In this document: piece after piece, positions 25,055 through 34,476 of the stretch | How the letters are laid out: every line of letters begins with the position of its first letter | How positions within the stretch are numbered: the stretch's first letter is position 1 | Source: Fusibacter sp. 3D3 | GTDB taxonomy: Bacteria > Bacillota > Clostridia > Peptostreptococcales > Acidaminobacteraceae | NCBI RefSeq assembly: GCF_001748365.1 | Contig: NZ_BDHH01000019.1 | Coordinates: 61 to 64,060, forward strand | Length of the DNA stretch: 64,000 nt | Direction of reading: 5' to 3' | The notes under the pieces: generated by a model | Database searches by the model: none | What the model saw: the letters and a program-made list of their open reading frames with translations, nothing else | What the model was told of the DNA's origin: nothing | Made by a program: the position numbers and the translations under genes

Positions 25055-26404
25055 TCATTCAACTTTTAGATTGTTTTCGTATTTTTCAATTAATTCTTTT
25101 TTATTGCTGACATTTGTTTTTGCATAAATGTTTTTTGCATGTGTTTTTAAAGTGTTTTCTGAAATAAATATTTTTTCAGCAATATCCTTATTTTTCAATC
25201 CATCCAGCATGAGGAGAACAATTTCTCGCTCCCTTTCTGTTAAAACATTGAAATAATCTTCGTTGAGCCATTGGTTTTTTCGAAATTGTTTTAGTAAAGA
25301 CAATAATTGCTGATGAAGGGCATTATAAAGCGGTAGTGCAAGAAAAATACACATCGTACAGAGCGCTACAGCGATGTATATGCTTTGCCAATTATCTCTA
25401 AAAATCATAGCCAATACATTTCCAAGAAAAACAGCTAACAGATTGGATCCCATAACGGGAAAAAACACTTTAAAAGGCTCATTGAACAAGTAACTTATTT
25501 TAGCAACAAGAGTCCATAAAATAATATCTAAGAATAAATAACCTGAAGTGGTGATAAGATATGAGAGAGTGGGTATATTATTAAAAACAATGAGCATAAG
25601 GAATCCCATGCCGATAATAATGATGGAGAGTGTGGTGAAAAAGGGGTTGTCCAAATAGCGATTTCCAAAGAATATGAGTAAGATGAAGAGGCCGTAGAGT
25701 AAACCTTCGATGATATATATATATCTAAAGGTCTTCACGGTGAGCTCCACGAGTAGAGTTTGGCTTAGGCCACCTCCGACATTGGTAAAGAATACAGTCA
25801 GACAAAGTAATAAAACTAACTTAAGGTCAATGGAGGTGTTGATAGATTCATCAGAATTTATTTTGACGAGTCCTATTTTAAGGGTGTAAATATAAGCGAA
25901 TATTAGACAAAAGAATACGAAAAAGAGACCAAGTTCACCATGACTAAGGATGCTTAAAGTGCCATTAAATGAAATGCAAATTCGACTCAGACAGATCGTA
26001 GCTGCCATCACAACAAACATATTTGAAAATTCTATAACCTGAATAAACAATACGCCCCAGCCGGCGATGAATATAACACTGAAGAGCCCCAAAACGCCTG
26101 AAAGAATATAGATTACAAGGATGGGTAGATGCGTTTCACTTAAATAAAGCAACGCCGTTGTGCCAATCATTGAAACGGATAAGCCATATTTCATCATGAG
26201 GACGGCTGTATGCTTTTTCCAAGGTAAAACCGCAAAACAATAACAGGCAATAGCAGGGACGATAATGTATACCATGGCCAGTACTGTAATGTTTATATTT
26301 TTAAACACAAAAGATAATAAACTGCCGTTATATAAAAAGGACAATAACCAAGATAAGAATAGGCCATATGAAAAAATGAGATACGATGCTTTTCGAGTGA
26401 TCAA
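25055..26404 (-). CDS. Membrane-embedded LuxR-type regulator
   Basis: About 449 residues. Roughly the first 370 are hydrophobic, with about eleven or twelve transmembrane helices arranged like a major-facilitator-type transporter. The last 65 form a LuxR helix-turn-helix (LTEREREIVLLMLDGLKNKDIAEKIFISENTLKTHAKNIYAK). DNA-binding one-component membrane regulators of this layout occur in Firmicutes and Actinobacteria. Because of GGGAG at 26416-26420, I favour the TTG at 26404 over the TTG ten codons upstream. It lies directly upstream of the SLH gene on the same strand, separated by a terminator, so it may control it; that is a guess. Confidence 0.83.
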   Translation of the reverse strand: MITRKASYLIFSYGLFLSWLLSFLYNGSLLSFVFKNINITVLAMVYIIVPAIACYCFAVLPWKKHTAVLMMKYGLSVSMIGTTALLYLSETHLPILVIYILSGVLGLFSVIFIAGWGVLFIQVIEFSNMFVVMAATICLSRICISFNGTLSILSHGELGLFFVFFCLIFAYIYTLKIGLVKINSDESINTSIDLKLVLLLCLTVFFTNVGGGLSQTLLVELTVKTFRYIYIIEGLLYGLFILLIFFGNRYLDNPFFTTLSIIIIGMGFLMLIVFNNIPTLSYLITTSGYLFLDIILWTLVAKISYLFNEPFKVFFPVMGSNLLAVFLGNVLAMIFRDNWQSIYIAVALCTMCIFLALPLYNALHQQLLSLLKQFRKNQWLNEDYFNVLTEREREIVLLMLDGLKNKDIAEKIFISENTLKTHAKNIYAKTNVSNKKELIEKYENNLKVE

Positions 26405-26455
26405 AACAGTTTCACTCCCTTCGATGCGTATCAAAGCGTATACTCAGTCCGCTTC

Positions 26456-26500
26456 GCTACCTTCGTAACACTTGCACAATCCTATCGGATTGCATTCAGT
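26456..26500. repeat. 45-base dispersed structured repeat, copy 1
   Basis: 37 of 45 positions, without gaps, match 55175-55219. The centre is an inverted repeat, CAATCC-TATC-GGATTG. It sits in the divergent gap between the LuxR gene and the next gene. Six bases of TGAATTA follow both copies at similar distance. Confidence 0.6.
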
Positions 26501-26520
26501 GGGCGTTTCTGAATTAGGAA

Positions 26521-26554
26521 GATGAACCCCCACTTTGAGAAGCGGGGGTTCATC
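26521..26554. repeat. Strong intergenic hairpin, possible IS200/IS605 end scar
   Basis: GATGAACCCCC pairs perfectly with GGGGGTTCATC around a CTT/AAG inner stem. No gene ends here, since both neighbours diverge, so a terminator role is unlikely. It resembles the subterminal hairpins of IS200/IS605-type elements. The rest of 26555-26762 shows no gene. Confidence 0.4.
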
Positions 26555-26762
26555 TCCTCAAGGGTTATATCAAAAAATATATCATAGAATTTAAGTATAA
26601 TCAATAAGGTGTGCTACATCTTGATGAGTATATCATAAAATAAAAATTTTGCAGCTGAACTTGTTCTGGAGTGGGTATACTAAAATTATGATCATCCAGA
26701 AAAAATAGGCGCCAATATCAGCCTTACTAAGTGAAGGTTGAAAATAATAGGAGACTTGTCAT

Positions 26763-27290
26763 ATGGGATCCCAAAGTGAATTAGAGTCCATAAAAAGAAC
26801 CTTAAAAAAGATTAAAATGATGAATTATATAATTTTTTTCATGCTACTGGTTCTTATCCTTTTGGGTGTTAAAGATAGGAGCAAACCCTCAACCATACCA
26901 GAAGAAGTTGTTGTGCAAAAAGAGCTTCCCGCAATCATTGTTGGCGATGACATTAATAATCTATTAGAAGATATTCAGAAGACCATCAATTTAATGGATT
27001 CTAAACGCGTTTATGAATTGTTAGGAGATTATGCCCAGTCTTTTATGACTGAACAAGATATCCAAAAGCGCATTTCAGATGTTCAATATTATGGCGATAT
27101 TTTGAAAATAGCATATTCACACTATCAATATCTAGGCATGCAAGATGATGCAGACTGGTTCCTCTTAAAATGTGTTGTCAGATTTGAAAATGGCAATGGT
27201 ACAATGGGTTTATACATCAGAATTTATGGTGATACGTGGGAATTTTCAGGATTGTCGATCGATATCGAGGCGATTGAAAGCACATATTAA
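26763..27290 (+). CDS. Hypothetical membrane-anchored protein
   Basis: 175 residues. A short cytoplasmic N-terminus, one transmembrane helix (about 19-36, MNYIIFFMLLVLILLG), then an extracytoplasmic acidic domain of about 135 residues with a mixed alpha/beta look (DINNLLEDIQKTINLMD...). The C-terminal half, with GNGTMGLYIRIYGDTWEFSGL, suggests a small NTF2-like or cystatin-like fold, but I do not recognise a family. Start ATG 26763 follows GGAGACTTGTC. It stands 84 bases before the chemoreceptor gene on the same strand and could be co-transcribed with it. Confidence 0.65.
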   Translation: MGSQSELESIKRTLKKIKMMNYIIFFMLLVLILLGVKDRSKPSTIPEEVVVQKELPAIIVGDDINNLLEDIQKTINLMDSKRVYELLGDYAQSFMTEQDIQKRISDVQYYGDILKIAYSHYQYLGMQDDADWFLLKCVVRFENGNGTMGLYIRIYGDTWEFSGLSIDIEAIESTY

Positions 27291-27374
27291 TATATGAGTT
27301 TACCGCATGGAGTCATGGGTATAAGTTTGTAGTATAAGGGGTTATTAATATTCAAATAAAAAGGGGATGAGCTT

Positions 27375-29354
27375 ATGCAAAAGTTAAGAACTAAAATTCT
27401 GGCAATACTAGTTCCAATCATTATAGTATCATTGCTTGCTTCATCAGGGATTGTCTATCAAATTTCTAAAACAAAGGTAAAAGAGCATATTATGAAACAA
27501 AATGAAAACCAAGCCCACCTTTTAGCGAATGAAACAGGGCTATGGTTGGGCAAATTTTACACCTTAATAGATATGAACTCAAAAACAGATCACAAGATCT
27601 CCATAACGAATAGTGATAGAATTGAGTTTATGAGTGAAATGATGAAAATCGATTCAGCAGTCACAGACATATATATGGGGCTCACAGATGGCACAATGCT
27701 TGATGGTAGTGGTTGGGTTCCATCTGCAGATTATGATCCGCGCATTAGACCGTGGTATACAGATGCTCTAAAAAACAATGCAAGTGCTTATGGTGATCCA
27801 TATCTAGATATGGTTACGAATAAAATGGTAACTTCTGTGGGGGCACCTGTTTTGGATAAGAATGGCAATTTCAAAGGTGTGCTAGCCGCAGATGTTCAAC
27901 TTGATGTGATTTCGGATAAGATCAATCAAGTCAAAGTGGGTGAAGACGGTTATGCTTTTATCATAACAAATGGTGGCATTATTGTGGCGCATCCCGTTGC
28001 CGAAATGATTTCAAAGAATGGTTTTACAGATGTTAATGGTGATCTCAAACAATTAACAGAATATGTAACCCAAAACGCATCAGGTTCTTATGAGTATAAA
28101 TATGAAGGCTCTGCTAAAATTGCAACAGTTGCATCCATCCCTAACACAACTTGGAAGATTGTTGTTACAATCCCAAAGGCTGAATTAACAAAAGAACTGG
28201 ACAGTCTGTTGGTTGTAATTTTAGTAATAACGTTCCTATTTGTTGCGATTGCAACGATGGCAGTTGTTATTATTACAAATAAGATTACAAATCCGGTGGT
28301 TAAGCTCAACAGCGCAACACACTTACTAGCAGAGGGCGATTTGACACAGAAAGCTGATATCAAGGATAATACGGAGATCGGGCAATTGGCAAATAGTTTT
28401 AACCTTATGGCGGACAATTTAAGAAATCTAGTGGGTGGTATAAGAAGCCTATCAACAGATGTACATTCAGTATCCAATAAAATGAGTCAAGCTTCTGAAA
28501 AAACAGAAGAAATTGCAGTTCAAATATCACATGCAATATATGATCTCGCTAAGGGTGCAGAACAGCAGTCTGATGGTGTCAACATGAGTGTCAATAAAAT
28601 CAACTCTATGACAGATACGATAGAGAATATATCTGGGAGCATACAGAATGTTTATCAGGTCACTGAATCAATTGCAGAGCTCATTGATCGAGGGGAAAAG
28701 GCAATTGTGATTCAAAATCAGAGTATGCTAGAAAATACGAAGGCAACCGATAGTGTAAATGATGCGATCAAGATGTTAGATGTTAAAACTAAAGAGATTG
28801 ATCAAATTGTCAGCGTGATCGATGGCATAGCGTCTCAAACCAATTTGCTTGCATTAAATGCTTCTATTGAAGCCGCACGTGCGGGTGAACAAGGACGAGG
28901 TTTCGCAGTTGTTGCTGATGAAATACGAAAACTTGCGGAACAATCTTCTCAATCCACAGGCAAAATTAATGAATCTATCAAAGAAATCATTAATAGAACC
29001 AAAATTGCTGTAGATCAGGCTAAAATTGCAGAAGACGCAGTAAAAGAGCAAGAAAAATCGGTCGAACAAGTCGCTTTAATCTTTACTTCTGTAAACAACT
29101 CTGTTCAAGAAATGAAAGTTAAATTTGACGATGTTAAAAATAAAAATGAAGGCATACACCGAGAAGCTAGTGAAATCAGAAGTGCAATTAATGATATTTC
29201 AAATGTAATTGAAATGAATTCTGCAGGTTCAGAAGAAGTTGCTGCATCCACAGAGCAACAAGTGATGACCTTACAGACCGTTACTCAATTGGCAGTTGAA
29301 GTTGAAGAATTGGCGAATAAGCTCAAAATTGAAATTGAGCGATTTAAAATTTAA
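27375..29354 (+). CDS. Methyl-accepting chemotaxis protein with double Cache sensor
   Basis: 659 residues. A transmembrane helix (about 8-28), an extracellular dCache domain (about 35-265, with the ligand-pocket motif [14 protein letters not shown]) and a second helix (about 275-300) are followed by a HAMP domain ([20 protein letters not shown]). The signalling hairpin carries the highly conserved tip [21 protein letters not shown]. dCache receptors with this pocket commonly bind amino acids or other small carboxylates. No che genes are in the window, so it feeds a distant chemotaxis cluster. It ends in a strong terminator. Confidence 0.95.
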   Translation: MQKLRTKILAILVPIIIVSLLASSGIVYQISKTKVKEHIMKQNENQAHLLANETGLWLGKFYTLIDMNSKTDHKISITNSDRIEFMSEMMKIDSAVTDIYMGLTDGTMLDGSGWVPSADYDPRIRPWYTDALKNNASAYGDPYLDMVTNKMVTSVGAPVLDKNGNFKGVLAADVQLDVISDKINQVKVGEDGYAFIITNGGIIVAHPVAEMISKNGFTDVNGDLKQLTEYVTQNASGSYEYKYEGSAKIATVASIPNTTWKIVVTIPKAELTKELDSLLVVILVITFLFVAIATMAVVIITNKITNPVVKLNSATHLLAEGDLTQKADIKDNTEIGQLANSFNLMADNLRNLVGGIRSLSTDVHSVSNKMSQASEKTEEIAVQISHAIYDLAKGAEQQSDGVNMSVNKINSMTDTIENISGSIQNVYQVTESIAELIDRGEKAIVIQNQSMLENTKATDSVNDAIKMLDVKTKEIDQIVSVIDGIASQTNLLALNASIEAARAGEQGRGFAVVADEIRKLAEQSSQSTGKINESIKEIINRTKIAVDQAKIAEDAVKEQEKSVEQVALIFTSVNNSVQEMKVKFDDVKNKNEGIHREASEIRSAINDISNVIEMNSAGSEEVAASTEQQVMTLQTVTQLAVEVEELANKLKIEIERFKI

Positions 29355-29370
29355 AGCTTGGCAATAATTT

Positions 29371-29418
29371 AAAATCACAAGGGTCTCTCAAATGACAGAG
29401 AGATCACTGTGATTTTTT
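29371..29418 (+). terminator. Terminator after the chemoreceptor gene
   Basis: AAATCACA..GGTCTCTC pairs with GAGAGATC..TGTGATTT, followed by a T-run. Confidence 0.88.
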
Positions 29419-29475
29419 TGTGTTTTAAAACGCATTGTTAGGTTGAATTGACAAATCGATGAAGTGATAACAAAG

Positions 29476-29525
29476 TTGACATCGTTATAAAGTTGTGTTG
29501 TTATTAGTTCGTACCCGAACGAACT
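29476..29525 (+). promoter_or_regulatory. Promoter and palindromic operator of the marR-dsbA operon
   Basis: TTGACA (29476-29481), 17 bases, TGTTAT (29499-29504). Immediately after the -10 lies AGTTCGT-acccga-ACGAACT (29506-29525), also readable as GTTCG-TACC-CGAAC. The position right over the transcription start suits autorepression by the MarR protein. Confidence 0.8.
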
Positions 29526-29538
29526 GAATGGAGGTTTT

Positions 29539-29979
29539 ATGGAAAGCCCGTGTTTGTTAAGCAAAATAAATGAAATTAACTCAATATCCATTTCTTTTAT
29601 CAAAAAAAAAATTAAAGCAATGAACTTACCGATTCTTGTAAATCATATGCCGCTATTTTATATCCTCTCGGTTGATGGCAAACCCATGTATTTCACTGAA
29701 ATTATGACGCAGTGGGGGATTTCGAAATCATCCTTATCGGATATTTTGGCTAAATATGAAAATTTAGGATTGATTGATAAGTTATATTGTAAGGACGATA
29801 AGCGCAGTATTTATGTCTACCTTAAGCCAGAAGCTATGTACATTGTAGAGGCGCTTAAAGCAATAGAAAAAGAATTTATGGAAAAAATGTTAAAAAACAT
29901 GGATGCTAAAGAAACAGACAAGTTAACGCAACAGTTAGAGCAAGTATTGTTAAATCTACAGACGATTAAGTCGCTTTAG
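29539..29979 (+). CDS. MarR-family transcriptional regulator
   Basis: A 146-residue winged-helix protein. The recognition helix region is FTEIMTQWGISKSSLSDILAKYENLGLIDK, and the wing is KDDKRSIYVYL, with the expected D-x-R-S. It is the first gene of an operon with a DsbA-type oxidoreductase and a DUF1304 membrane protein. It carries Cys5 and one further Cys (LYCKDD), so redox sensing is possible though not demonstrable. The operator just upstream supports autoregulation. Confidence 0.9.
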   Translation: MESPCLLSKINEINSISISFIKKKIKAMNLPILVNHMPLFYILSVDGKPMYFTEIMTQWGISKSSLSDILAKYENLGLIDKLYCKDDKRSIYVYLKPEAMYIVEALKAIEKEFMEKMLKNMDAKETDKLTQQLEQVLLNLQTIKSL

Positions 29980-29998
29980 GCAGTAAAGGAGAAAAATC

Positions 29999-30712
29999 AT
30001 GAAAATAGAAGTATGGTCAGATTATGTATGCCCGTTTTGTTACATTGGGAAAAGAAGAATGGAAGAAGCGCTCAATCAATTGGACTTTAAATCTGAGATC
30101 ACAGTAGAATTTAAAAGTTTTGAACTTGATCCCAATGCGCCCAAAGCATATGATGCTAATATTCACGAGCTCATTGCTAAAAAATATGGTATTCCAGTGC
30201 GTCAAGCAAAGGCCAGTAACGAACAAATCGTTGCTCAAGCTAAAGGAATGGGTTTAAATTATGATTTTGATGCAATGAAGCCAACAAACACTTTTGATGC
30301 GCACAGGTTGGCACACTATGCACATGCCGAGGGCAAACAAGATAAACTATCAGAAAGGCTTTTAAGTGCTTATTTCACTGAAGGAAAAGACCTATCTGAC
30401 CATGAGGTTCTAGCCGTTTTGGCAAAAGAAGTAGGGTTAGATTATTATAAAGTGATCAAAGTTTTAGGGTCAGATCAATACAAGAATGAAGTTCGAAAAG
30501 ACGAATCGGATGCGAGAAAACTCAATATAAGTGGTGTGCCCTACTTTGTAATCAATGGTAATTATGCAATATCAGGTGCACAACCGACGGATGTCTTTTT
30601 GCAGCGTCTAAATAAAATTAAAACAGATGAAATAAAATCTAAATTAGAAGAAACGCATGCTTCAAGTGATGCATCAGCGGGTATTTGTGTGGATGGGCAG
30701 TGCAAAATTTAA
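29999..30712 (+). CDS. DsbA-family (FrnE-like) thiol oxidoreductase
   Basis: A 237-residue cytoplasmic thioredoxin-fold protein with an alpha-helical insertion. The active site is CPFC at residues 12-15 (DYVCPFCYIGKRR), and the conserved cis-proline segment is SGVPYFVING. The last residues contain two more cysteines (GICVDGQC). There is no signal peptide. FrnE-like proteins act in oxidative-stress responses or on small-molecule disulfides. It follows marR by 19 bases, so it is a probable response gene of that regulator. Confidence 0.92.
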   Translation: MKIEVWSDYVCPFCYIGKRRMEEALNQLDFKSEITVEFKSFELDPNAPKAYDANIHELIAKKYGIPVRQAKASNEQIVAQAKGMGLNYDFDAMKPTNTFDAHRLAHYAHAEGKQDKLSERLLSAYFTEGKDLSDHEVLAVLAKEVGLDYYKVIKVLGSDQYKNEVRKDESDARKLNISGVPYFVINGNYAISGAQPTDVFLQRLNKIKTDEIKSKLEETHASSDASAGICVDGQCKI

Positions 30713-30735
30713 GATATACAGACAGGAGGGAATGC

Positions 30736-31101
30736 ATGCAAATCGCATTGAAAGGATTGGTTTTACTAATCGCTATAGAGCATTTATTTATATTGTGGAT
30801 TGAAATGTTTGCATGGACGACTAAAGGCATAAAAATTGTAAAAGGTGCTGATCGGCGTTTTATGGAAATGACAAAAGGCATGGCTGCAAATCAAGGTCTA
30901 TATAATGGATTTTTATCAGCTGGTCTGATTTGGTCACTTTTGATTACGGATATGATATGGTCTTATAATGTCGCTTTTTTCTTTTTAGGTTGTGTGATCG
31001 TGGCGGGAACCTTTGGAGCCTTATCATCGTCAAAAGCTATATTTATTAAACAAGCATTGCCTGCTATTTTGGTAACGATGACACTTTTGATTTTTAGATA
31101 G
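30736..31101 (+). CDS. DUF1304 family membrane protein
   Basis: A 121-residue protein with four hydrophobic helices, matching DUF1304 in length and in the N-terminal IEHLFILWIEMFAW and later NQGLYNGFLSAGLIW segments. Function is unknown. ATG 30736 has a consensus GGAGGG site; the longer frame starting in the dsbA gene is rejected. It is probably the last gene of the marR operon. Confidence 0.85.
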   Translation: MQIALKGLVLLIAIEHLFILWIEMFAWTTKGIKIVKGADRRFMEMTKGMAANQGLYNGFLSAGLIWSLLITDMIWSYNVAFFFLGCVIVAGTFGALSSSKAIFIKQALPAILVTMTLLIFR

Positions 31102-31253
31102 ACATTTAAATGGGCACAATTCACATGGGTTTATAAGGAGATAAATTCTGTGAATAGCGCTCATTTTCTAATTTTAATTAGAGCATAGAATTTAATGCGT
31201 TATTTTGATATAATTATTTTCTACATATAGCGCATCTAAAGGAGACAGAATTT

Positions 31254-31676
31254 ATGAAACAAGCGATCGTACACATTGCTCTGCTGGTCAAAGATTATGA
31301 TGAAGCCATTAAGTTTTACACTCAAATACTCAAATTCGAGCTCATAGAGGATACTTATCAACCGGAGCAGGATAAGAGATGGGTAGTTGTTGCGCCGCCT
31401 GGATCAAAAGAAACGACGATTTTACTTGCAAAGGCATCCAAAGAAGAACAAGTCCCTTTCATAGGGAATCAAACAGGTGGTAGAGTTTTTCTGTTTTTAA
31501 ACACGGATGACTTTTGGCGAGATTATAATGACTTGATCCAGAAAAACGTCGAATTTGTCCGTGCACCTAAACAGGCAGATTACGGCATGGTGGCTGTATT
31601 TAAGGATTTGTATGGGAACCAATGGGATTTGTTACAGCTTAATAAAGATCACCTGATTGCAAAGAGGATGGTGTAG
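31254..31676 (+). CDS. Glyoxalase/bleomycin-resistance (VOC) family protein
   Basis: A 140-residue single VOC-fold protein: IVHIALLVKDYDEAIKFYTQIL at the start and VAVFKDLYGNQWDLLQ at the end. Metal ligand candidates are His7 and a late acidic residue. These proteins are metal-dependent lyases, dioxygenases or drug-binding proteins; nothing here selects among them. Its own AAGGAGA site and a 150-base gap upstream suggest separate expression. Confidence 0.85.
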   Translation: MKQAIVHIALLVKDYDEAIKFYTQILKFELIEDTYQPEQDKRWVVVAPPGSKETTILLAKASKEEQVPFIGNQTGGRVFLFLNTDDFWRDYNDLIQKNVEFVRAPKQADYGMVAVFKDLYGNQWDLLQLNKDHLIAKRMV

Positions 31677-31748
31677 CGTCATGCAGAAAAGCGCGTATTA
31701 TAGACAGTATAGAAGCGATATAGAAGTTAAGTAAAAATGGAGGTTTTT

Positions 31749-32477
31749 GTGAAGAGTTATTTTATAGATGATAATGGCGTCAAAATTCATGTTTTAGAAG
31801 AGGGCAGTGTCTCAGTGGATACACCTACTTTACTTGTAGTTTGCGGTATATGGGAACCTGCTGAACGTGCAATACCTGTCTTGTCAGGATTATCTTCTCA
31901 TGTGGTGAGCTTTAGTTTTAGAGGACGAGGCTTAAGTTCTACACCAGAGTTTGGTTATGATCTTGAAGAACATCTTTCAGATATTGAGGCTGTTGTGGAT
32001 GCACTTAAACTAGAAAAGTATTGTATCCTTGGATTCTCAAGAGGGGCATCCTATGCATGGGGATGGACAGTGAAACATCATAATGAAATGTCTGGATTAA
32101 TCATAGTGGATCAACCGCCGATACATAGGGCTATGCATGCGGATGCAGTGCCGTACTGGATGGGTATGGTTTATCAAGGCGTACCACTTCTCAACTATAT
32201 GAGGCAAGAAGCGGTAGAGGGTTTGGCTAGAGAAGCCAGAACGGTAGAATTTGCGGATCAATTATGTGATATCAACATACCTGTAAGGGTGTTTTATGGT
32301 GCAGATCAAAGCAATAAAATACCCTCTAATCTTGAACGAGAGGATATTGACCTCTATGAAAGTGCATTAACTTATTTTTCAAAAGTTGAGTTTTCAAAAT
32401 CAGGACATATGATCCCTGATGATGAACCAGAGCGCTATATTGAAGAGGTTAAATTGTTTTTAGGAGCAATTCAATAA
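31749..32477 (+). CDS. Alpha/beta hydrolase
   Basis: 242 residues. The nucleophile elbow GFSRGAS (about residue 93) fits GxSxG, and a late SGHMIPDDEPE holds the catalytic His. The RGRGLSSTP loop is typical of the haloperoxidase/esterase branch. I start at GTG 31749, because GGAGG at 31739-31743 is correctly placed for it and overlaps the upstream ATG 31737. The substrate is unknown. It is followed by an acetyltransferase gene with 14 bases between. Confidence 0.85.
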   Translation: MKSYFIDDNGVKIHVLEEGSVSVDTPTLLVVCGIWEPAERAIPVLSGLSSHVVSFSFRGRGLSSTPEFGYDLEEHLSDIEAVVDALKLEKYCILGFSRGASYAWGWTVKHHNEMSGLIIVDQPPIHRAMHADAVPYWMGMVYQGVPLLNYMRQEAVEGLAREARTVEFADQLCDINIPVRVFYGADQSNKIPSNLEREDIDLYESALTYFSKVEFSKSGHMIPDDEPERYIEEVKLFLGAIQ

Positions 32478-32491
32478 TGGGAGGTAGAAAT

Positions 32492-33049
32492 ATGCTGATA
32501 ATCAATAAATTGGAACACCTTCAAACCGATTCACTCGCCCATTTTGGCTTTAATGGATTTAAGACCAACACGATCATGAAAATTGAACGCCAAGTAGATA
32601 AGGCGCACATGATTATAAACCTAGAACCTGAAAAATTGGCGAAAACCTATGTGAAAGAATGGCAAGTTTCAGAAGGCGCCTTAAATTTTTTTAATGAAGT
32701 CATTAAACTAGACTTGTCTTTTGGTGCGTATCTGGATCAAGAATTAGTTGGCATCATCATATGCAATGAAATTAAGTGGAATAATTCACTATGGATTGAA
32801 AATATAAGGGTTTCAAGTGCTCATAGAGGTATGGGGATTGGGAAAGCATTAATGGATCATGTGATTCATCTAGCGACTTTAAAAAACTTTAGACTGATCG
32901 GTCTTGAGACACAGAATACGAATTATCCAGCCATTGAATTTTATAAAAAGCACAATTTTGTAATTGATGGTGTAGATTTTTCTCATTATCCAAGCATATC
33001 AGGTCGGTCGGGAGATATTGCAGTCTTTATGAAATATCATTTATTATGA
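32492..33049 (+). CDS. GNAT acetyltransferase
   Basis: 185 residues. The acetyl-CoA-binding motif RGMGIGKALMDHVIHLA (about 113) follows a beta strand IENIRVSSAHRG, and the C-terminal IEFYKKHNFVIDG is family-typical. ATG 32492 is placed correctly after GGGAGG. It resembles streptothricin- or RimI-like N-acetyltransferases in layout, but the acceptor is unknown. Confidence 0.87.
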   Translation: MLIINKLEHLQTDSLAHFGFNGFKTNTIMKIERQVDKAHMIINLEPEKLAKTYVKEWQVSEGALNFFNEVIKLDLSFGAYLDQELVGIIICNEIKWNNSLWIENIRVSSAHRGMGIGKALMDHVIHLATLKNFRLIGLETQNTNYPAIEFYKKHNFVIDGVDFSHYPSISGRSGDIAVFMKYHLL

Positions 33050-33059
33050 GGAGAAACAA

Positions 33060-33560
33060 ATGATTGGAAAACTTATTTTAACGATTTTAGTGGCAATGAC
33101 TATTAACATGAGCGCGGATAAACCCGTAGAGACAAACTTTTGGGAAAGCGATGAGACAGCTTCCGAAACGATCTCTGCCGAGGCTGATCTTGGAGACGCA
33201 GCATCGGATTTGCTTTTTAACCTTGCTATAGAGGGTGCTGATTGGGTAGGTGCAGCTACGTCTGAGACAGAAATCCAAGAAGCTCTAACTGAAATTACAT
33301 TATATGAAGATCTTGAAATTCAATATGCATACTACGGAAGTGCAGAAGGTGCGTTTTATATATATCCTAGTATGGAACTCCCAGAAGACTATGATTTTAG
33401 AGAAAGACCGCCTTATCTAAACACAATGGCGGAAGAAATATATTATGCAGAGCCATATACGGATGCAATAACCAATAGGCAAATTCAGACCATTGGCATC
33501 ACCGTATACGATGAAAATGGTATAATCGGAGTGTTGGGAATAGACGCCTATATAGATTAA
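33060..33560 (+). CDS. Secreted orphan Cache-like domain protein
   Basis: 166 residues. An N-terminal hydrophobic segment (MIGKLILTILVAMTIN, a weak signal peptide or anchor) and an acidic linker are followed by a domain whose order matches the distal part of dCache sensors. The stretch EDYDFRERPPYLNTMAEE parallels DPRIRPWY in the chemoreceptor of this window, followed by AITNRQIQTIGITVYDENG and a final GVLGIDAYID strand. No transmembrane exit or signalling domain follows. It may be a secreted ligand-binding protein presenting to a receptor, or a remnant. Confidence 0.65.
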   Translation: MIGKLILTILVAMTINMSADKPVETNFWESDETASETISAEADLGDAASDLLFNLAIEGADWVGAATSETEIQEALTEITLYEDLEIQYAYYGSAEGAFYIYPSMELPEDYDFRERPPYLNTMAEEIYYAEPYTDAITNRQIQTIGITVYDENGIIGVLGIDAYID

Positions 33561-33797
33561 TGAATCCATTAAAAAATACGCTTGTGTCACGGATGTGATA
33601 TAGGGGTATTCTTTTTTATAGGCGAAGTTATAAACGCTTAGGGTGTTAATGCAAAACTGACTTTTGACATCCCAACCATAAATATAATATAGAAATAATA
33701 AGAATTGGACCTTAGGTCTTGTTTACTTCATATTTTATTTTTGTTAGTATAATAATATGTACATGGATAAAATCAGATAGAGTTGAAGGAGGAAAAA

Positions 33798-34451
33798 ATG
33801 CAATACAAAGCGATATTGTTTGATTTAGATGGCACTATAAGTGATTCAAAGAGTGGCATTACAAAAGCGGTTCAATATGCCTTAAAGCAATTTGATATCA
33901 ATGAACCTCTAGAATCTCTTGAAAAATTTGTTGGTCCACCTCTTCAAGAATCTTTTGAGCAATATTATGAGTTTAACTCAGATACAGTAAATGAAGCCGT
34001 GACTCATTACAGAACTTATTTTACAGAATTCGGAATTTATGATAATGCGCCTTATGAGGGTGTTTTGGAAATGCTTAAAAAACTCCACATGACAGGTACA
34101 CCACTCTATATTGCAACTTCAAAACCTACAGTTTATGCCAGGAAGATTTTAGAAAAGGATTTGTTAGCCCCCTATTTTAAAGAAATTGTAGGCAGTGAAC
34201 TAGATGGCACTAGAAGCCAAAAACGAGAAGTAATAGCGTATTTGATGGCTATAGAAACTTTAAAAGCAGAAGAGATTCTCATGGTAGGCGATCGTAAACA
34301 TGACTTGATAGGTGCGCGTGATAATCAGGTGGATGCTGTGGGCGTGCTTTATGGCTATGGCGACTACGAGGAACTTTCAGCATGCGAATCTATCCAGATT
34401 GTGGAAACGGTATCGGCACTAGAAGCTTTTTTACAGTCTAAGATAGGTTAA
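33798..34451 (+). CDS. HAD hydrolase, phosphoglycolate phosphatase-like
   Basis: A 217-residue HAD-I enzyme: motif I FDLDGTISDS (residues 8-17), a helical cap, motif II IATSKP, Lys region SQKREV, and motif IV MVGDRKHDLIGA. Close relatives hydrolyse phosphoglycolate, 5'-nucleotides or pyrophosphate. Start ATG 33798 with AAGGAGG is preferred over TTG 33783. A TATAAT at 33748-33753 may be part of its promoter. A weak hairpin with T-run (33574-33620) separates it from the gene before. Confidence 0.9.
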   Translation: MQYKAILFDLDGTISDSKSGITKAVQYALKQFDINEPLESLEKFVGPPLQESFEQYYEFNSDTVNEAVTHYRTYFTEFGIYDNAPYEGVLEMLKKLHMTGTPLYIATSKPTVYARKILEKDLLAPYFKEIVGSELDGTRSQKREVIAYLMAIETLKAEEILMVGDRKHDLIGARDNQVDAVGVLYGYGDYEELSACESIQIVETVSALEAFLQSKIG

Positions 34452-34476
34452 TAATTTACTAAGGAAGGAAAGTCGT

